In this document: positions 44,451-55,038 of the stretch, one piece after another
Layout: every line of letters starts with the position of its first letter
Position numbering within the stretch: the first letter of the stretch is position 1
Source of the DNA: Platanthera guangdongensis
Taxonomy: Eukaryota; Streptophyta; Magnoliopsida; Asparagales; Orchidaceae
Direction of reading: 5' to 3'
DNA: 64,000 nucleotides
Assembly (NCBI GenBank): GCA_039583875.1
Contig: CM077153.1
Location: 111,720,568-111,784,567 of the forward strand
The notes under the pieces: generated by a model
Database searches by the model: none
What the model was told of the DNA's origin: nothing
What the model saw: the letters and a program-made list of their open reading frames with translations, nothing else
Made by a program: the position numbers and the translations under genes

Positions 44451-45129
44451 GCGAAGAGCAAAATGCTCATTTGGCGGAACGGTTCCCTGCCCTCTTGCCT
44501 GGAGTACAGTCAAAGCTGTGGGTCTCCTGCAGGCACTGCTTGAGGGTACCATGGAGTGTTCGAGGGTTACAAGCTAAGATGACCCGCGGGCAGGTGAGCC
44601 GGAACGGCATACTTTCCTCACGCGATCATCGAAGTTGTAACGATATCCTTATGACGGCATGGTAGAGCTTTTCCCCACCCAGCCCTCCATAATGCAGAGG
44701 TGGGGTCAGGTACTTGCCGTGATCCAAAGTCTAGAATCCAACCGCGCTAGAGCCTGCAAGCTCCCACTACACGGTGCGAAATCTCCTCGCAAAACGTGGT
44801 CTTTGTGGTGTTATGCCAATGACAACAGCTCTAGGGGAGGTCTTGCTGAACTCGGCGATGTCTCCTGGTATCAGGGAACCGTTATAGGTCTTTTGGAGAG
44901 AGAGAAAACACTAGAAAAAGGTGTCAGTATGAATTCTTCGATTAATGAAATATATTTGCAAAGCAATCATAAGAAAGAAGAAAGAGAGTTCAGGCGCAGA
45001 ACCGTTTTTTGAATCTTTCTTAGCTTTTCATCTGTTATGATTACATCAACAAAACACTTGAAGAAGCGTTAGCATGCAGTTTCTATTCATAATAACTTTT
45101 GAAGAAGATACACAAAGTAGAGAGGAGTT
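44451..45129. other. Element A spacer between repeats and integrase end
   Basis: Homologous to 5484-6080 of element D. No gene supported. Confidence 0.65.
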
Positions 45130-47022
45130 TCAAGAATAGAACCGTTTGAGATCATCTCCGCTCCAGGTGTGTGGTATATCCTCTCCTGCGTATGTCTGCA
45201 GGCGGTAAGCGCCGCTCTTTAATGCTTCTTTGACAACAAAATGGCCGGCCCAATTTGGATTAAGCTTTCCAGTTGAACCAGCTCTTGCAGCAGCATCAAT
45301 CATCTTTAGAACGAGATCTCCCACTTGAAAGTGTTTGATCCTTATGTTCTGATCAAAATAGCGGGCCATCCTTCTTTTGACCTCTTCCTGTCTTATGGCT
45401 GCCTGATCTCTGATGGCCTCGACGTGTTCCAAGCTGAACCTCATCTCTTCATTATTTAACTCAAGCCAGTCCTCAACGCCTTCCCTTGCAAGCAGAACTC
45501 TGGGTGACGGGACTTCAAACTCAACTGGTATAAGTGCTTCTGAGCCGTGAGAAAGCTTGAATGGAGTCTCCCCAGTTGCGGATGATGGCGTTGTCCTAAG
45601 GGACCAGAGAACTGATGGAAGCTGATCAGCCCAGCTGCCCTTGAGATTCTGCACTTTCTTCTTGAGCAAATTGAGGATCTGCTTGTTGGCTGCTTCTACT
45701 TGGCCGTTGCTTCTGGGATGATGAACTGATGCAAACCGCAGCTCTGTTCCGATCTGCCTGCAAAAGTCTATCATCTCTGAGTTGTTGAACTGCGGCCCAT
45801 TATCAGTGATTATAGCCATTGGAATTCCATGTCGGCAGACTATCTCCCCCCAAATGAAGTTTCTGACGACCTGAGTAGTTGTCTTTGCCAATGCCTTGGC
45901 TTCGATCCACTTGCTGAAATAGTCGATCATTACGATAATGAAACGCCGCTGACTGCTTGCCATGGGAAAAGGACCGAGGAGGTCCATTCCCCAAACTGCG
46001 AAGGGCCATGGAGTTGCAATTGATCTGAGGGACTGAGCTGCTTGGTGTTGAAGTGGAGCAAACTTCTGGCACTGAACACACCTTCTAGCGTAAATCTCAG
46101 AGTCTCTCTTCATAGTGGGCCAGAAATATTCTTGCCGCAGGATTCGTTTTTCAAGAGTTCTTGCTCCCGAGTGGCTTCCACACTCTTCGGAGTGAACCTC
46201 TTGCAAAACAGTGAAAGCTTCTTCTTCTGAAACACACCGGGCCATGGTAGAGAGGAAAGTTTTTCTGTAGAGGACTCCCGCCACTAGGAAGTAATGAGCT
46301 GCTTTTATTCTGAACCTTTTCTTATCTCTGATTGTATTATGATAATCTCCTGTTGATAGATAAAGGATGAACGGATCCATCCAAGAGGCACGCTGATCTA
46401 CTTGCATCAGATCTCCCTCCATTACTGCCGGGCGGAAGAGCTCGGAAGTTGTCCCTCCTGAGAGCATCCCATGCTTGGAAAGAAAATCGGCCTCCTCATT
46501 TTCTGTTCTCGGGATGTGCTCAATAGTGAAGCTCTTGAACCTGCCAACTTCTATCTTCACGAGAGCTAGATATTTCTTCAAGATTGGCTCTCTTGTCTCG
46601 AAGTTACCAAGGACTTGTGACGCCATTACTAGAGAATCGGTTTTGATGTGAACATGATCGATTCCGAGTTCTCTTGCAAGCCTCAAGCCTGCTAGCAAAG
46701 ATTCATATTCGGCCTGATTATTGGTTACTGGAAAGTAGAATTTGATGGCCTGCTCTAATTTGACCCCGTTGGGATTGATGAGAACCACTCCTGCTCCAGA
46801 AGAACTTTTGCCTGAGGCACCATCAACATAGATGGTCCAAGCCAAAGGTGACCTTTCTGCCTGATCAGAACTGGACTCTGGCATGTCGATTAGAAAATCT
46901 GCTAGGACCTGAGCTTTAATGGTTGTCTTGGGCACATAAGAAATTTCAAACTCGCTCAACTCTATTGCCCACTTGGCTAGTCTGCCGGAATGTTCAGGTT
47001 TTTCCAACACACCCTTCAAAGG
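45130..47022 (-). CDS. pol: Element A pol, 3' part: RNase H end, second RNase H, integrase (open)
   Basis: A 629-codon open stretch from 47019 to the natural stop at 45130. The second RNase H shows WTIYVDGASG, NQAEYESLLAG, KTDS and ENEEADFLSK. Integrase shows HSEECGSHSG and CVQCQK (zinc), MDLLGPF, TDNGPQF and NGQVEAANK (D, D, E). The tail has GDLVLK and NWAGHFVVKEAL. All catalytic residues are present. It is not a gene by itself: a TAG at 47020-47022 (element D has CAA) separates it from RT. Confidence 0.85.
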   Translation of the reverse strand, partial: PLKGVLEKPEHSGRLAKWAIELSEFEISYVPKTTIKAQVLADFLIDMPESSSDQAERSPLAWTIYVDGASGKSSSGAGVVLINPNGVKLEQAIKFYFPVTNNQAEYESLLAGLRLARELGIDHVHIKTDSLVMASQVLGNFETREPILKKYLALVKIEVGRFKSFTIEHIPRTENEEADFLSKHGMLSGGTTSELFRPAVMEGDLMQVDQRASWMDPFILYLSTGDYHNTIRDKKRFRIKAAHYFLVAGVLYRKTFLSTMARCVSEEEAFTVLQEVHSEECGSHSGARTLEKRILRQEYFWPTMKRDSEIYARRCVQCQKFAPLQHQAAQSLRSIATPWPFAVWGMDLLGPFPMASSQRRFIIVMIDYFSKWIEAKALAKTTTQVVRNFIWGEIVCRHGIPMAIITDNGPQFNNSEMIDFCRQIGTELRFASVHHPRSNGQVEAANKQILNLLKKKVQNLKGSWADQLPSVLWSLRTTPSSATGETPFKLSHGSEALIPVEFEVPSPRVLLAREGVEDWLELNNEEMRFSLEHVEAIRDQAAIRQEEVKRRMARYFDQNIRIKHFQVGDLVLKMIDAAARAGSTGKLNPNWAGHFVVKEALKSGAYRLQTYAGEDIPHTWSGDDLKRFYS

Positions 47023-48412
47023 CTAATCAGTGACAACTTGAATCGAATGTGCTTGGAAGTATGGACGAAGCCTGCGAGCCGACATGACTAGCGCCAAGGC
47101 TAACTTTTCCAGAATTGGATATCGCGTTTCAGCACTCTTCAGAATTTGGCTAACATAATAGATTGGGAATTGCTTTCTGCTTTCTTCCTGAAGAAGAACG
47201 GAGCTGACGGCCTCAGGGCCAACCCCTAAGTATAAGAAAAGAATCTCTCCTGGCCGGGGACTCTGAAGAAGAGGTGCTGAGGTCAACTGCATCTTTAACT
47301 GTTCGAAATCCTGTGAGCATTCTTCCGCCCACTCAAATTTGGAGGCTCCTCGGAGAGTTTTGAAGAATGGGGCACTCCTATCTCCCACCCGAGAAAGAAA
47401 TCTGGCAAGGCCTGCTAGCCTCCCCCCTAACTGCTGAACTTCTTTAGGTGAACGAGGGGTAGGCATGTAAAGGATGGCTTTTACTTTATCAGGGTTAGGG
47501 CAAGTCCTTCCGGAGTAAGGAGGTGACCAAGAAACTTCCCCTCACTTGCCCCAAACGTACATTTCAAAGGATTGAGCTTCATTCTATACCTACGCAGAGT
47601 AGCGAACGTCTCTGCTAGGTCTCGCAAGTGTAGCGAAAACGATATACTCTTAATCAAGAGATCGTCTACATACACTTCTAGGTTCCTCCCCTTCTGATGG
47701 TTAAACACACGGTCCATCATCCGTTGGTAGGTTGCGCCAGCATTCTTAAGCCCAAAGGGCATCACAAGATAGCAATAACAACCATCATTAGTTATGAATG
47801 ACGTGTGAGGAACGTCAAGCTTATGCATTCTTATCTGGTGTTAACCACAAAACGCATCTAAAAAACTCATGTAAGGGTACCCTACCGCGGAATCAACTAA
47901 AGAATCTATCCGAGGCAAGGGGTAGCAATCTTTAGGGCATGCTTTATTAAGTTTAGTGAAATCTACACACATTCGCCACTTTCCTCCTGGTTTCTTAACC
48001 ATTACAACATTAGAATTCCAGGTAGGATATTGAATTTCTTTAATAAAATTCGCTTTAAGGAGCTTTGCGACCTCCTCCGTTATTGGTTCAGCAAGCTTTG
48101 TAGCCATGTCTCTCTTCTTTTGTTGCACGGGCTTGCAGCCGGGATCAACGTTCAAGTGATGGCAAGCAACATCAGGATCCACCCCTGGCATGTCCTCTGC
48201 TGACCAGGCGAAGACATCCAGGCTGTTCAGTAAGCAGGAAATCAACTCAGCTTTTTGAGCTTCCTCTCCTCCCCCTCAGCAATGGGGACTCCTTGCGTCA
48301 CCTGGGCAGGTTCCAGGTGAGCACCTTCATCAGCAGCGATTTTTGAACTGGAAGAGACTTCTGCAACTTCTGTTGGAGCAAGGGAAGGGCTGGCTTCAAC
48401 CATGTTGACAGT
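47023..48412 (-). pseudogene. pol: Element A RT and first RNase H (broken)
   Basis: RT keeps the catalytic YVDDLLIKS (near 47670) and MPFGLKNAGATYQRMMDRV. Breaks: a frameshift near 48260 (about 30 bases fewer than D), a TAA near 47840 (YHQI in D, stop-HQI here) and a frameshift near 47480. The first RNase H (LGVGPEAVSSVLLQEESRKQ) is open to 47023. Confidence 0.85.
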
Positions 48413-50590
48413 TCAGACATAGCACTCCCTTGCTCTTCTTGGGTCACTCCTGACCCGGCACATCCTTCCATCGGCAAAGAACTTGATGGCGAGGTGGTAG
48501 GTGGAAACCACCGCTTGATACTTGTTTAACAAGGGCCTGCCGAAGATGGCATGGTAGCTGCTGGGGGCATCAACCACTATGAACTGTATCTGCTTAGTTG
48601 CCCCTCCAAGCTTCACGGGCAAGATGACGCTGCCCTCTACTTCCTTTCTCTCCCCCGAGAAACCATAGAGTGGCCCCTCAGTGGAAAGCAGAGGCTTACC
48701 AGTCCTCAGGGCCTCGAAGGTAGACTTGAACAGGAGGTTGACAGAGCTGCCTGTGTCAACAAGAATCCTATCCACTGTGAAGTCTCCAAGCACAGCCTTG
48801 ATTACAACTGCATCGTCAAATGGATTGGCTGTTTGAGACAGATCTTCTGGACCAAAGGTGACGACTTCTCTTGGAGGAGCAATGGAAGAAGAGGCCACCT
48901 CTGCCTGTGTGATACTTGAAATTGATGACTTCCGAGTGGACTCGGTCCCGGCTCCACCATGGATGAAGAAGAGGCGCCCTAGAATCCCATCATCATCTGT
49001 ATCGAAGCATTCTACCGGAACGTTGATCGGCCCCAGACGGCCCTCGTCCTCTACATCCACGCATTCTTGGTAGGCCTCAGCTACCTCTTTGCCTTTCGAG
49101 GTGGATGGCTTCGAAGAGGAAGGAGAATCCTTCTTGGCCAGGTCAATCTTGCCCTCGGCAAGCAACTTCTCTATCAGCGCGCGAAGGGCCTTGCAGTCCT
49201 CGGTCAGATGGCACTTTTCTTTGTGGAACTGGCAATATTGTGCATTATTTCTCGGCTTCCACATTTTCTGAGGCTCTTGCCTCTTTTCTTCTGATCTCCT
49301 TTGCAGGATCTGGATGACTTCGTCAAGGTCCAGATCTGCAGCATCCTCCATGGGGCTTTCATCAAATTGGATCGGAGCAGGCAAGGCTGCTTGTTGGAGG
49401 ATGGGTAGAGCTTGCAATGGAACAGCGGGAGTGGTGGCCAACGGCAGTCTCTGCTCATGAAACTGTTGATGGCCTTGGAAAGGTTTCTTGTTGCGGAAGT
49501 TTCTGCCTCTCTAAGACGGAGGCTGGAAGTCTGGGCGAGGGGGCTTGCCACGAGAGGAAGAAGCGGAGGCATCCCTTCCTTCAGCCTTCGCTGTCAGGGA
49601 TGAGACATAGGTCGGATTGGCATTTTCTCCTTCTATGAAGCGGTTGACCATGGCGATCAACTCCTGATAAGTTTCAGGTGCCTTTGTTGTTGCTTTGAAC
49701 TTCAGAGGGCCCTCCCAGAGGCCATGGATCAAGGCGACCTTATAATAATCGGGGTTTATACTCCTGACCCCTTGGATTTCTCTTTGAAAGCGGTCAATGA
49801 ATCGCGCCACCGATTCATTATCCCTTTGCTTTATTTCAAATAGGGCAGCTGGCCCATTCTTCCTTTTCCTTGAGGTAGCAAACCTCAGCACTAACTGGCT
49901 ACGGAGCTCTGCAAAAGAAGAGATTGTGCCCGAAGGCAGCTCGTAGAACCACTCTCTCGCTTGTCCTTCGAGAGTGGTGACCAGCAATTTTTACTTAATT
50001 GCATCTGAGAGGCATCTCAAAACAACTGCACCCTCAAATGCCTAGAGATGAGAAACTGGATCTGTCGCTCCTAAATAGAAGGGGATGCGAGGCTCCCTGA
50101 AGTTGCTCGGGGCCGATTCCCATCGGATTCGGTCGACAAAGGGAGACGGGGTTTCGAACTCTGCGGGGTAGAATGGGCGGACTGGAGCCGGGGAGTCCGT
50201 GGGCTCGGCGGACTGGCGGTCATCAAAATGGAGCTGGCGGGCTGGAGTGCCCCTGGCAGCTTCTCTGAAGAATTCTCTGAAAGCGAACTGCTCCTCCTGA
50301 GGACGCAGAGGGGCAGCGGACTGAGCAGGGTTCCGAGGAGTTGCTGATGACTGCCGAAGCGGAGTTCGGCGAGCTGGGGTCTGGCGGACTGGCGAGTCCG
50401 CTGGGTCTGCTGCGGCCTGAGGAGCAAGCCGCTGGGCAAGCGCGAGCAAAGCTTGGCTGATTGCGTCGAGACGCTGGTCAGTCTGCTGGCGGGATTGCTC
50501 GGCCTCAAGGCGAGCTTGCTCAATCGCGTCCCAAAGAGAGTCCTCTGAAGAGCTGGAGCGGTCTGAGGAGCGGGCTCTGCGGTCTGACAT
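48413..50590 (-). pseudogene. gag: Element A gag and protease (broken)
   Basis: The minus-strand ATG at 50590 opens MSDRRARSSD..., matching D. The capsid-type domain and the zinc knuckle CQFHKEKCHLTEDC (His/Cys set kept, the usual Gly replaced by Cys) are visible. Protease has ILVDTGSSVNLLF. Stops: near 50042, near 49989 (where D has a Cys codon), near 49511, and TGA near 48413 (Arg codon in D). Unlike D, the gag-protease junction here is in one frame from 49441 to 48413. Confidence 0.88.
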
Positions 50591-50642
50591 CTTCGTCCGC
50601 TGGTTTCAAAACACTACTCGGATCTGAAGGTCGCGTGTTAAC
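50591..50642 (-). promoter_or_regulatory. Element A leader with primer-binding-site candidate
   Basis: Directly inside the 5' LTR. In element orientation it starts GTTAACACGCGACCTTCAG. The complement, AGATCTGAAGGTCGCGTGTT (50620-50639 or one base either side), looks like the anticodon-arm/T-arm part of a tRNA rather than an acceptor end (inference). Confidence 0.45.
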
Positions 50643-51383
50643 TGTTGATGCACGAAAACACAGAGGGGTCAAGCACCACCAGCTAACGGTTCGAACACCG
50701 GGGAATAAGGAAGACTGCGAGTAGCGATCTACTAAGCGGATGAGGGCTGGAAGAAGAGCAGGGCCGTGAACCACGGCAACAACAGACTTCGCCCGTCGGG
50801 GCCTGAATGCCTCTCTTGCGACGGGCTTTCCCTTGACTGAAGAAGAATTTGGTTACAAGTGAGGAAAAAGTTAACAAGAGCAGAGCGAGGGGGAGTCCGC
50901 AAGGCACAGGATTCGAGTCCGCAGCCTGTAACAAGTAGGCTCCAGGGTCCGAGTCAGCGTGCCTTGGGTGCACCACCTCCCCCCTATTTATAGGATAGGG
51001 GGCCTGCCCAAACGGGCAGGGCTAAAATAACCGGCTGCCCGGGGTACAGGAGAACCGGGCAGCGGTGACGGGAAGCAAAAACAAAGAACACGCCAGTCCG
51101 CGCAGAAGGGGCGGACTGGGCTCGCGGACTAGAGCCTCCACTGCTGCTGGGCGCGCCCGCTGCAGGGCGGCGGCCTGGGCGGACGAGACATTACGTCCGC
51201 CGCTGTAGAACCTGATACCTCAAACGCTGGCGGACTGAGCGGACAGGTACTTGCGTCCGCTGCTGGGGTACCATGGTCCAATTGGGGACCTTGCCGGACT
51301 GGGCGGACTGATAAATCGCGTCCGCGCCTGTTGAAAGGGGGGCTTTGGAGTATTGTAGTATGCTGCGGACTGAGGGGTTAACA
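50643..51383 (-). repeat. Element A 5' LTR (right)
   Basis: 741 bases, TGTTGATGCACG ... GGTTAACA on the + strand. Minus-strand TATAAATAG at about 50984-50992. It matches the left LTR except for about 15 substitutions and the 22-base duplication. Confidence 0.95.
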
Positions 51384-51388
51384 CTCAG

Positions 51389-51888
51389 CTCGCTAGGAGG
51401 AATCCACCAGGCCTTGTCGTTTCCCTCCTTTCTTCTTTTTGCTTATTTAATTCTCCACACCTCTGCCCGGTTCTGTTGAACCAGGCAGCATGTTACTTTA
51501 GCCCTGTCCACTTGGCCAGCCCCCCGAGCTTATAAATAGGGGGAGGTAGCACTCCCCAACATACGTTGGCTTGTATACAAGAGCTCACTTGTTAAGAGCT
51601 GTGGTCTCAAGCCTAGTGTCTTGCGGCTTGCTGTCCGGCCGGCTTTCCTTTTTCTCCTTTTTGTAACCACTTCACTTTTAATAAAAGGAAAGACCGTCGC
51701 AGGTGTGGCATTTAAGCCGCGGCGGGCGAACTTTGTTGTTGCCGCTACCAGCGGCCTCTCTTTTTGTCTCTCAGCTACAACCGCTAGTAACCGACTATTC
51801 GGCAGTCTCCTCTTTTCCCTTCCTTTCCCCGGTGCTTGAACCATTAGCTGGTGGTGCCCGACTCCCTTTCCGATTTTGTGCATCAATA
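51389..51888 (+). repeat. Element B 5' LTR, second part
   Basis: Resumes after element A. TATAAATAGG at 51531-51540, AATAAAAGG near 51685, then a degenerate ACCGTCGC ... GGCGGGC inverted repeat. Ends GCATCAATA. Confidence 0.88.
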
Positions 51889-52164
51889 GTTAACATGTGG
51901 CCTTCAGATCTCGATTAGTTGATGAAATCAGCGGTTTAGTGTCTCAGACCGCTCTAGCTACTAGAGCTCGGCGACCTGTCGAGCAGGCCGTGACTTCATC
52001 GGCTAAGGTTTTCAGCCCTCCTCCAGCACTATACATCCTACCGTTCTACCCACCAGCTTTTCTGTCGGTCTTCCTATCTACTTGTCCCATCATCTAACCA
52101 CCAGTTCAAGCCCCAACTGGTCAGCGGTCTCTAAGTAAAGATTGATTATTTTCTCCTGTTCAAA
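51889..52164 (+). promoter_or_regulatory. Element B leader
   Basis: Begins GTTAACATGTGGCCTTCAG, the B version of the conserved leader start. Noncoding up to the gag ATG. Confidence 0.5.
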
Positions 52165-53346
52165 ATGAATCCTGCGAAGGGACAAAGTGAATCTAATTTC
52201 TTGTCAAATATTACTGATCTCTCGGAGGAGCAAGATTGTTCATATCTTAGTGATGGGGCCCTTGACAGTGATAACAAATTTTCTGCCATTTGGGTTGAAC
52301 ACGCGCCGGAATCTATTGCAAGAGAATCTCCTTATAAAGAAGAAGTCCCTTCTTCGTTCATTGACTGGATTCGTTGGGATACTGTCTCTGATGACTTCAG
52401 AGTACCACATCTCCCTAAATATTCAGTATGTGATGATCCGTTTTCTCATTTACAAGCCTTTGATTCGGCTGTTTTGCTAAGAAAGGTGTCAGACAGAATA
52501 AAATGCAAACTTCTTATTATATCTTTTGGCGACTTTGCAAGGGAGTGGTTCTATAGTTTGCCACCTCGATCGATCACCAGTTTTAAAGATCTTTGAAGGC
52601 AATTCATTTCAAGGTTTACTACTTACAAGAAGCGGAAAAGAAACATTGGAGCTCTCTTCCAAATAAAGCATGGAATTGACGCGTCTAATATGGACTTCGT
52701 TGACCGATTCCAAAAGGAAGTTCTGGATGTTGGTAGCGTTCATCAAGATTATTACCTATATGCTTTCGTGAATGGACTACGAGAAGGCCCTCTGAAATTT
52801 AAGCTCACTATAAAGGACCCCCAAACTTATGGGGATCTTATTGAAATCGTTAATAAGTTCATAATGGGTGAAAAAGCAAATAGAAATTATATCTCGTTTT
52901 TGAATCAGATGACTAAACAAAATCAGGGGACTTCTGGCGATCAACAACCTAATTCCTCCCAAAATGTTTCACAAGTTAAAAATTACAAGTCTCCTCCTCT
53001 TCTTCAGGATAGGCCTACATTACCTCCTCAGTAGAATGAGTCATCTGAGTTTGAAAAAGCACATCCTGTCACATCTTTGGATCCGAAAACTTTAAAGCAT
53101 GAAAAAGTTTCAGATAGATATGTCAAATTTAAAGTTCCTATGGAAGACCTCATGATGGTTCTTCAAGAAATGCCTGAGTTCAAAAGGCCTCGGCTTATGG
53201 AATCTAAGATCAAATATCAGCATGAGGAACTTTTTTGCAAATATCACAAAGATATAGGTCATTTAGCAAAAGATTGCATGGCCCTCCGGAAATTAGCAGA
53301 TCAATTTGCAAGGGCTGGGAAGTTGCAAGATTATGTAATTCAATGA
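52165..53346 (+). pseudogene. gag: Element B gag (best copy of the pol-less family, two stops)
   Basis: ATG 52165 opens MNPAKGQSESNFLSN. The capsid-type domain has KLLIISFGDFAREWFYSLPP and VDRFQKEVLDVGSVHQDYY. A TGA at 52594-52596 (a CGA-type change) and a TAG at 53032-53034 interrupt it. The zinc knuckle CKYHKDIGHLAKDC lies near 53240, followed by about 30 residues and the stop at 53344-53346. No protease or RT follows, so this gag would be a free-standing capsid gene. About 35-40% similar by eye to the gag of D/A in the capsid block. Confidence 0.85.
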
Positions 53347-53622
53347 TCCTTTGATTCATTCATCCCTAGCAACGTCAATATTGCAAGTAAAGACCTGGTT
53401 TTCTCAGTATTAGAATGTTTAAAATTGCGAGATTATAGGAAGACCCCCGGCAATTGGCAGTTATGGGGTTCGATCAAGTTCCAAGCATATATCCTTTTGC
53501 TATATCCTTAACAACAAACAAGCATTATCTTCCATTTGAAGCTTATTTCTCAGCTTTACTTCTAATACTAACATGCACACATATGGGGGGAAAATGCCTT
53601 TAAATTCTTAAGCCCTCCACAT
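53347..53622. other. Element B spacer between gag and repeats
   Basis: No coding sequence. Shared with F (15746-16018) and C, so it is the fixed junction where pol was lost. Confidence 0.6.
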
Positions 53623-53838
53623 CCAGCTCGACATCAGTCGCAGATGTGTAGTGGAAATCCCGCTTGACATCAGTCGCAGACATTACGTACTTGTACCGCT
53701 TGACATCAGTCGCAGATATTACGTACTTATCCCGCTTGACATCAGTCGCAGATATTACGTACTTATACCGCTTGACACTTATTGCAGACATTACGTACTT
53801 TTCCCGCTTGACATCGGTCACGGATTTTAAGAATTTCA
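53623..53838. repeat. Six 36-bp tandem repeats (element B)
   Basis: Units start at 53623, 53659, 53695, 53731, 53767 and 53803. Same consensus as in F. On the minus strand the array stays open and would encode a 12-residue repeat (ATDVKRDKYVIS). Confidence 0.92.
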
Positions 53839-54107
53839 ATCCCACTTATGTGTTCTTTGTGTGGAAAGAAATGCCTCACGCACCTGCCCACATCGACACA
53901 TAAGCCCATAGCTCCATCTGCTTTTTGCAGGTTAACAAGAGATTATCCGCTACCTTACGGTTTTATTAAGCGGCATGTGCCAATTTATATAATTCAGTTC
54001 ACAGACCACATTGTTACTTATTCTGGCTTGTCTTATTCGGCATGTATATGCCTATCTTCCAGTTTATTATTCATATACTCGGGAAGTCGGTCGACTTATT
54101 TCATTCA
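53839..54107. other. Element B spacer up to the insertion point of C
   Basis: Noncoding; continues at 62943 after element C. Homologous to 16199-16460 of F. Confidence 0.65.
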
Positions 54108-54843
54108 TGTTGATGCACGAAAACGGAAAGGGAGCCGAGCACCACCAGCTAACTGTTCGAGCACCGGGGAAAGGAAGGGAAAAGAGGAGACTGTCGAGTA
54201 GTCGGTTACTAGCGGTTGTAGCTTAGGGACCGGAAGAGAGCCCGATGACAGCGGCAACAGCAGAGTTCGCCCACCGCGGCTTAAATGCCACTCCTGCGAC
54301 GAGCTTTCTTCTTATTAAAAGTTAAGCGGTTACAAGAGGGAGAAAAAAGTTAAGTCGGCCGGACAGCAAGCCGCAAGGCACTAGACTTGAGACCGCGACA
54401 CTTAACAAGCGAGCTCCTAGATACAAGCCAGCGTGCTTTGGGGATTACACCCACCCCCTATTTATAGGCTCGGGGGCCTGCCCAAACGGGCAGGGCTAAA
54501 GTTAACGGCTGCCCGGGGTACAGGAGAACCAAGCAGAGGTGAGGTGAAGCAAATGAACAAAAAAGGAGAAAGGAGGAAGCTGCATGGCCTGGCAGATTTC
54601 TCCCGGCGAGCTGATGTCCTGGGTCCTGGGCCTTGACGCTGAGCAGGGCTGGCGCTAACGGCGGCCTGATATGGAGACCGCCCGGCTTCTATGATGACAA
54701 GCGGACTTGACATGTGTGGCGGCTAGAAGATGTAGGCCACTGGTCTCTGATGACAGGCCGACTTGACATGCTTGGTGGCTAAAAGAACCAGGCCGCCCGG
54801 TCTTGAAAGCTGTGCGAACTGGTCGGGGATTCCGGGATTAACA
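54108..54843 (-). repeat. Element C 3' LTR (left)
   Basis: 736 bases, TGTTGATGCACG ... GGGATTAACA. Minus-strand TATAAATAG near 54457-54465 with the CCTGCCC/GGGCAGG pair beside it. A ~60-base segment with ACTTGACATG occurs twice near 54690-54800. Confidence 0.9.
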
Positions 54844-54890
54844 TAATCCCCGCACATTTTTAAGTTTCGAGAAAACTTCGAAAATGTAGA
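54844..54890 (-). promoter_or_regulatory. Element C polypurine-tract candidate and conserved block
   Basis: CGAAGTTTTCTCGAAACTT and GTGCGGGGATTA in element orientation, as in A. Confidence 0.6.
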
Positions 54891-54931
54891 ACTAAGCCGG
54901 AGACCGCGACTACCTTTAATGCACCTGCGTC

Positions 54932-54939
54932 TATAAAAT
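54932..54939 (+). promoter_or_regulatory. TATA box of aORF1 in element C
   Basis: TATAAAAT, about 107 bases upstream of the ATG. Confidence 0.55.
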
Positions 54940-55038
54940 CCTTTGACCCTTATCATTCTTCAAGATTCCTGCCAATTCACGGCTCGATACTCGCCACTAG
55001 CGGTCATTGTTTTTCAAGCCAACACGGCTTTTCGCAAA

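Larger units (their letters stand above)
38071..51383 (-). mobile_element. Element A: complete Tat-lineage (Retand-like) element, minus strand
   Basis: 13313 bases with LTRs at 38071-38833 and 50643-51383, flanked by perfect CTCAG duplications (38066-38070 and 51384-51388) inside B's LTR. On the minus strand lie gag, protease, RT, dual RNase H and integrase. On the + strand lie the two antisense genes, with tandem repeats between the two sets. The LTRs differ at about 15 of 741 aligned positions by my count, plus one 22-base duplication in the left LTR. It is the youngest insertion in the window. Confidence 0.95.

Noticed and set aside
53600..53845. 81-codon minus ORF over the 36-bp repeats as a certain gene
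   Set aside because: Open because the period is a multiple of three; no independent start or promoter signal, so kept only as a finding.
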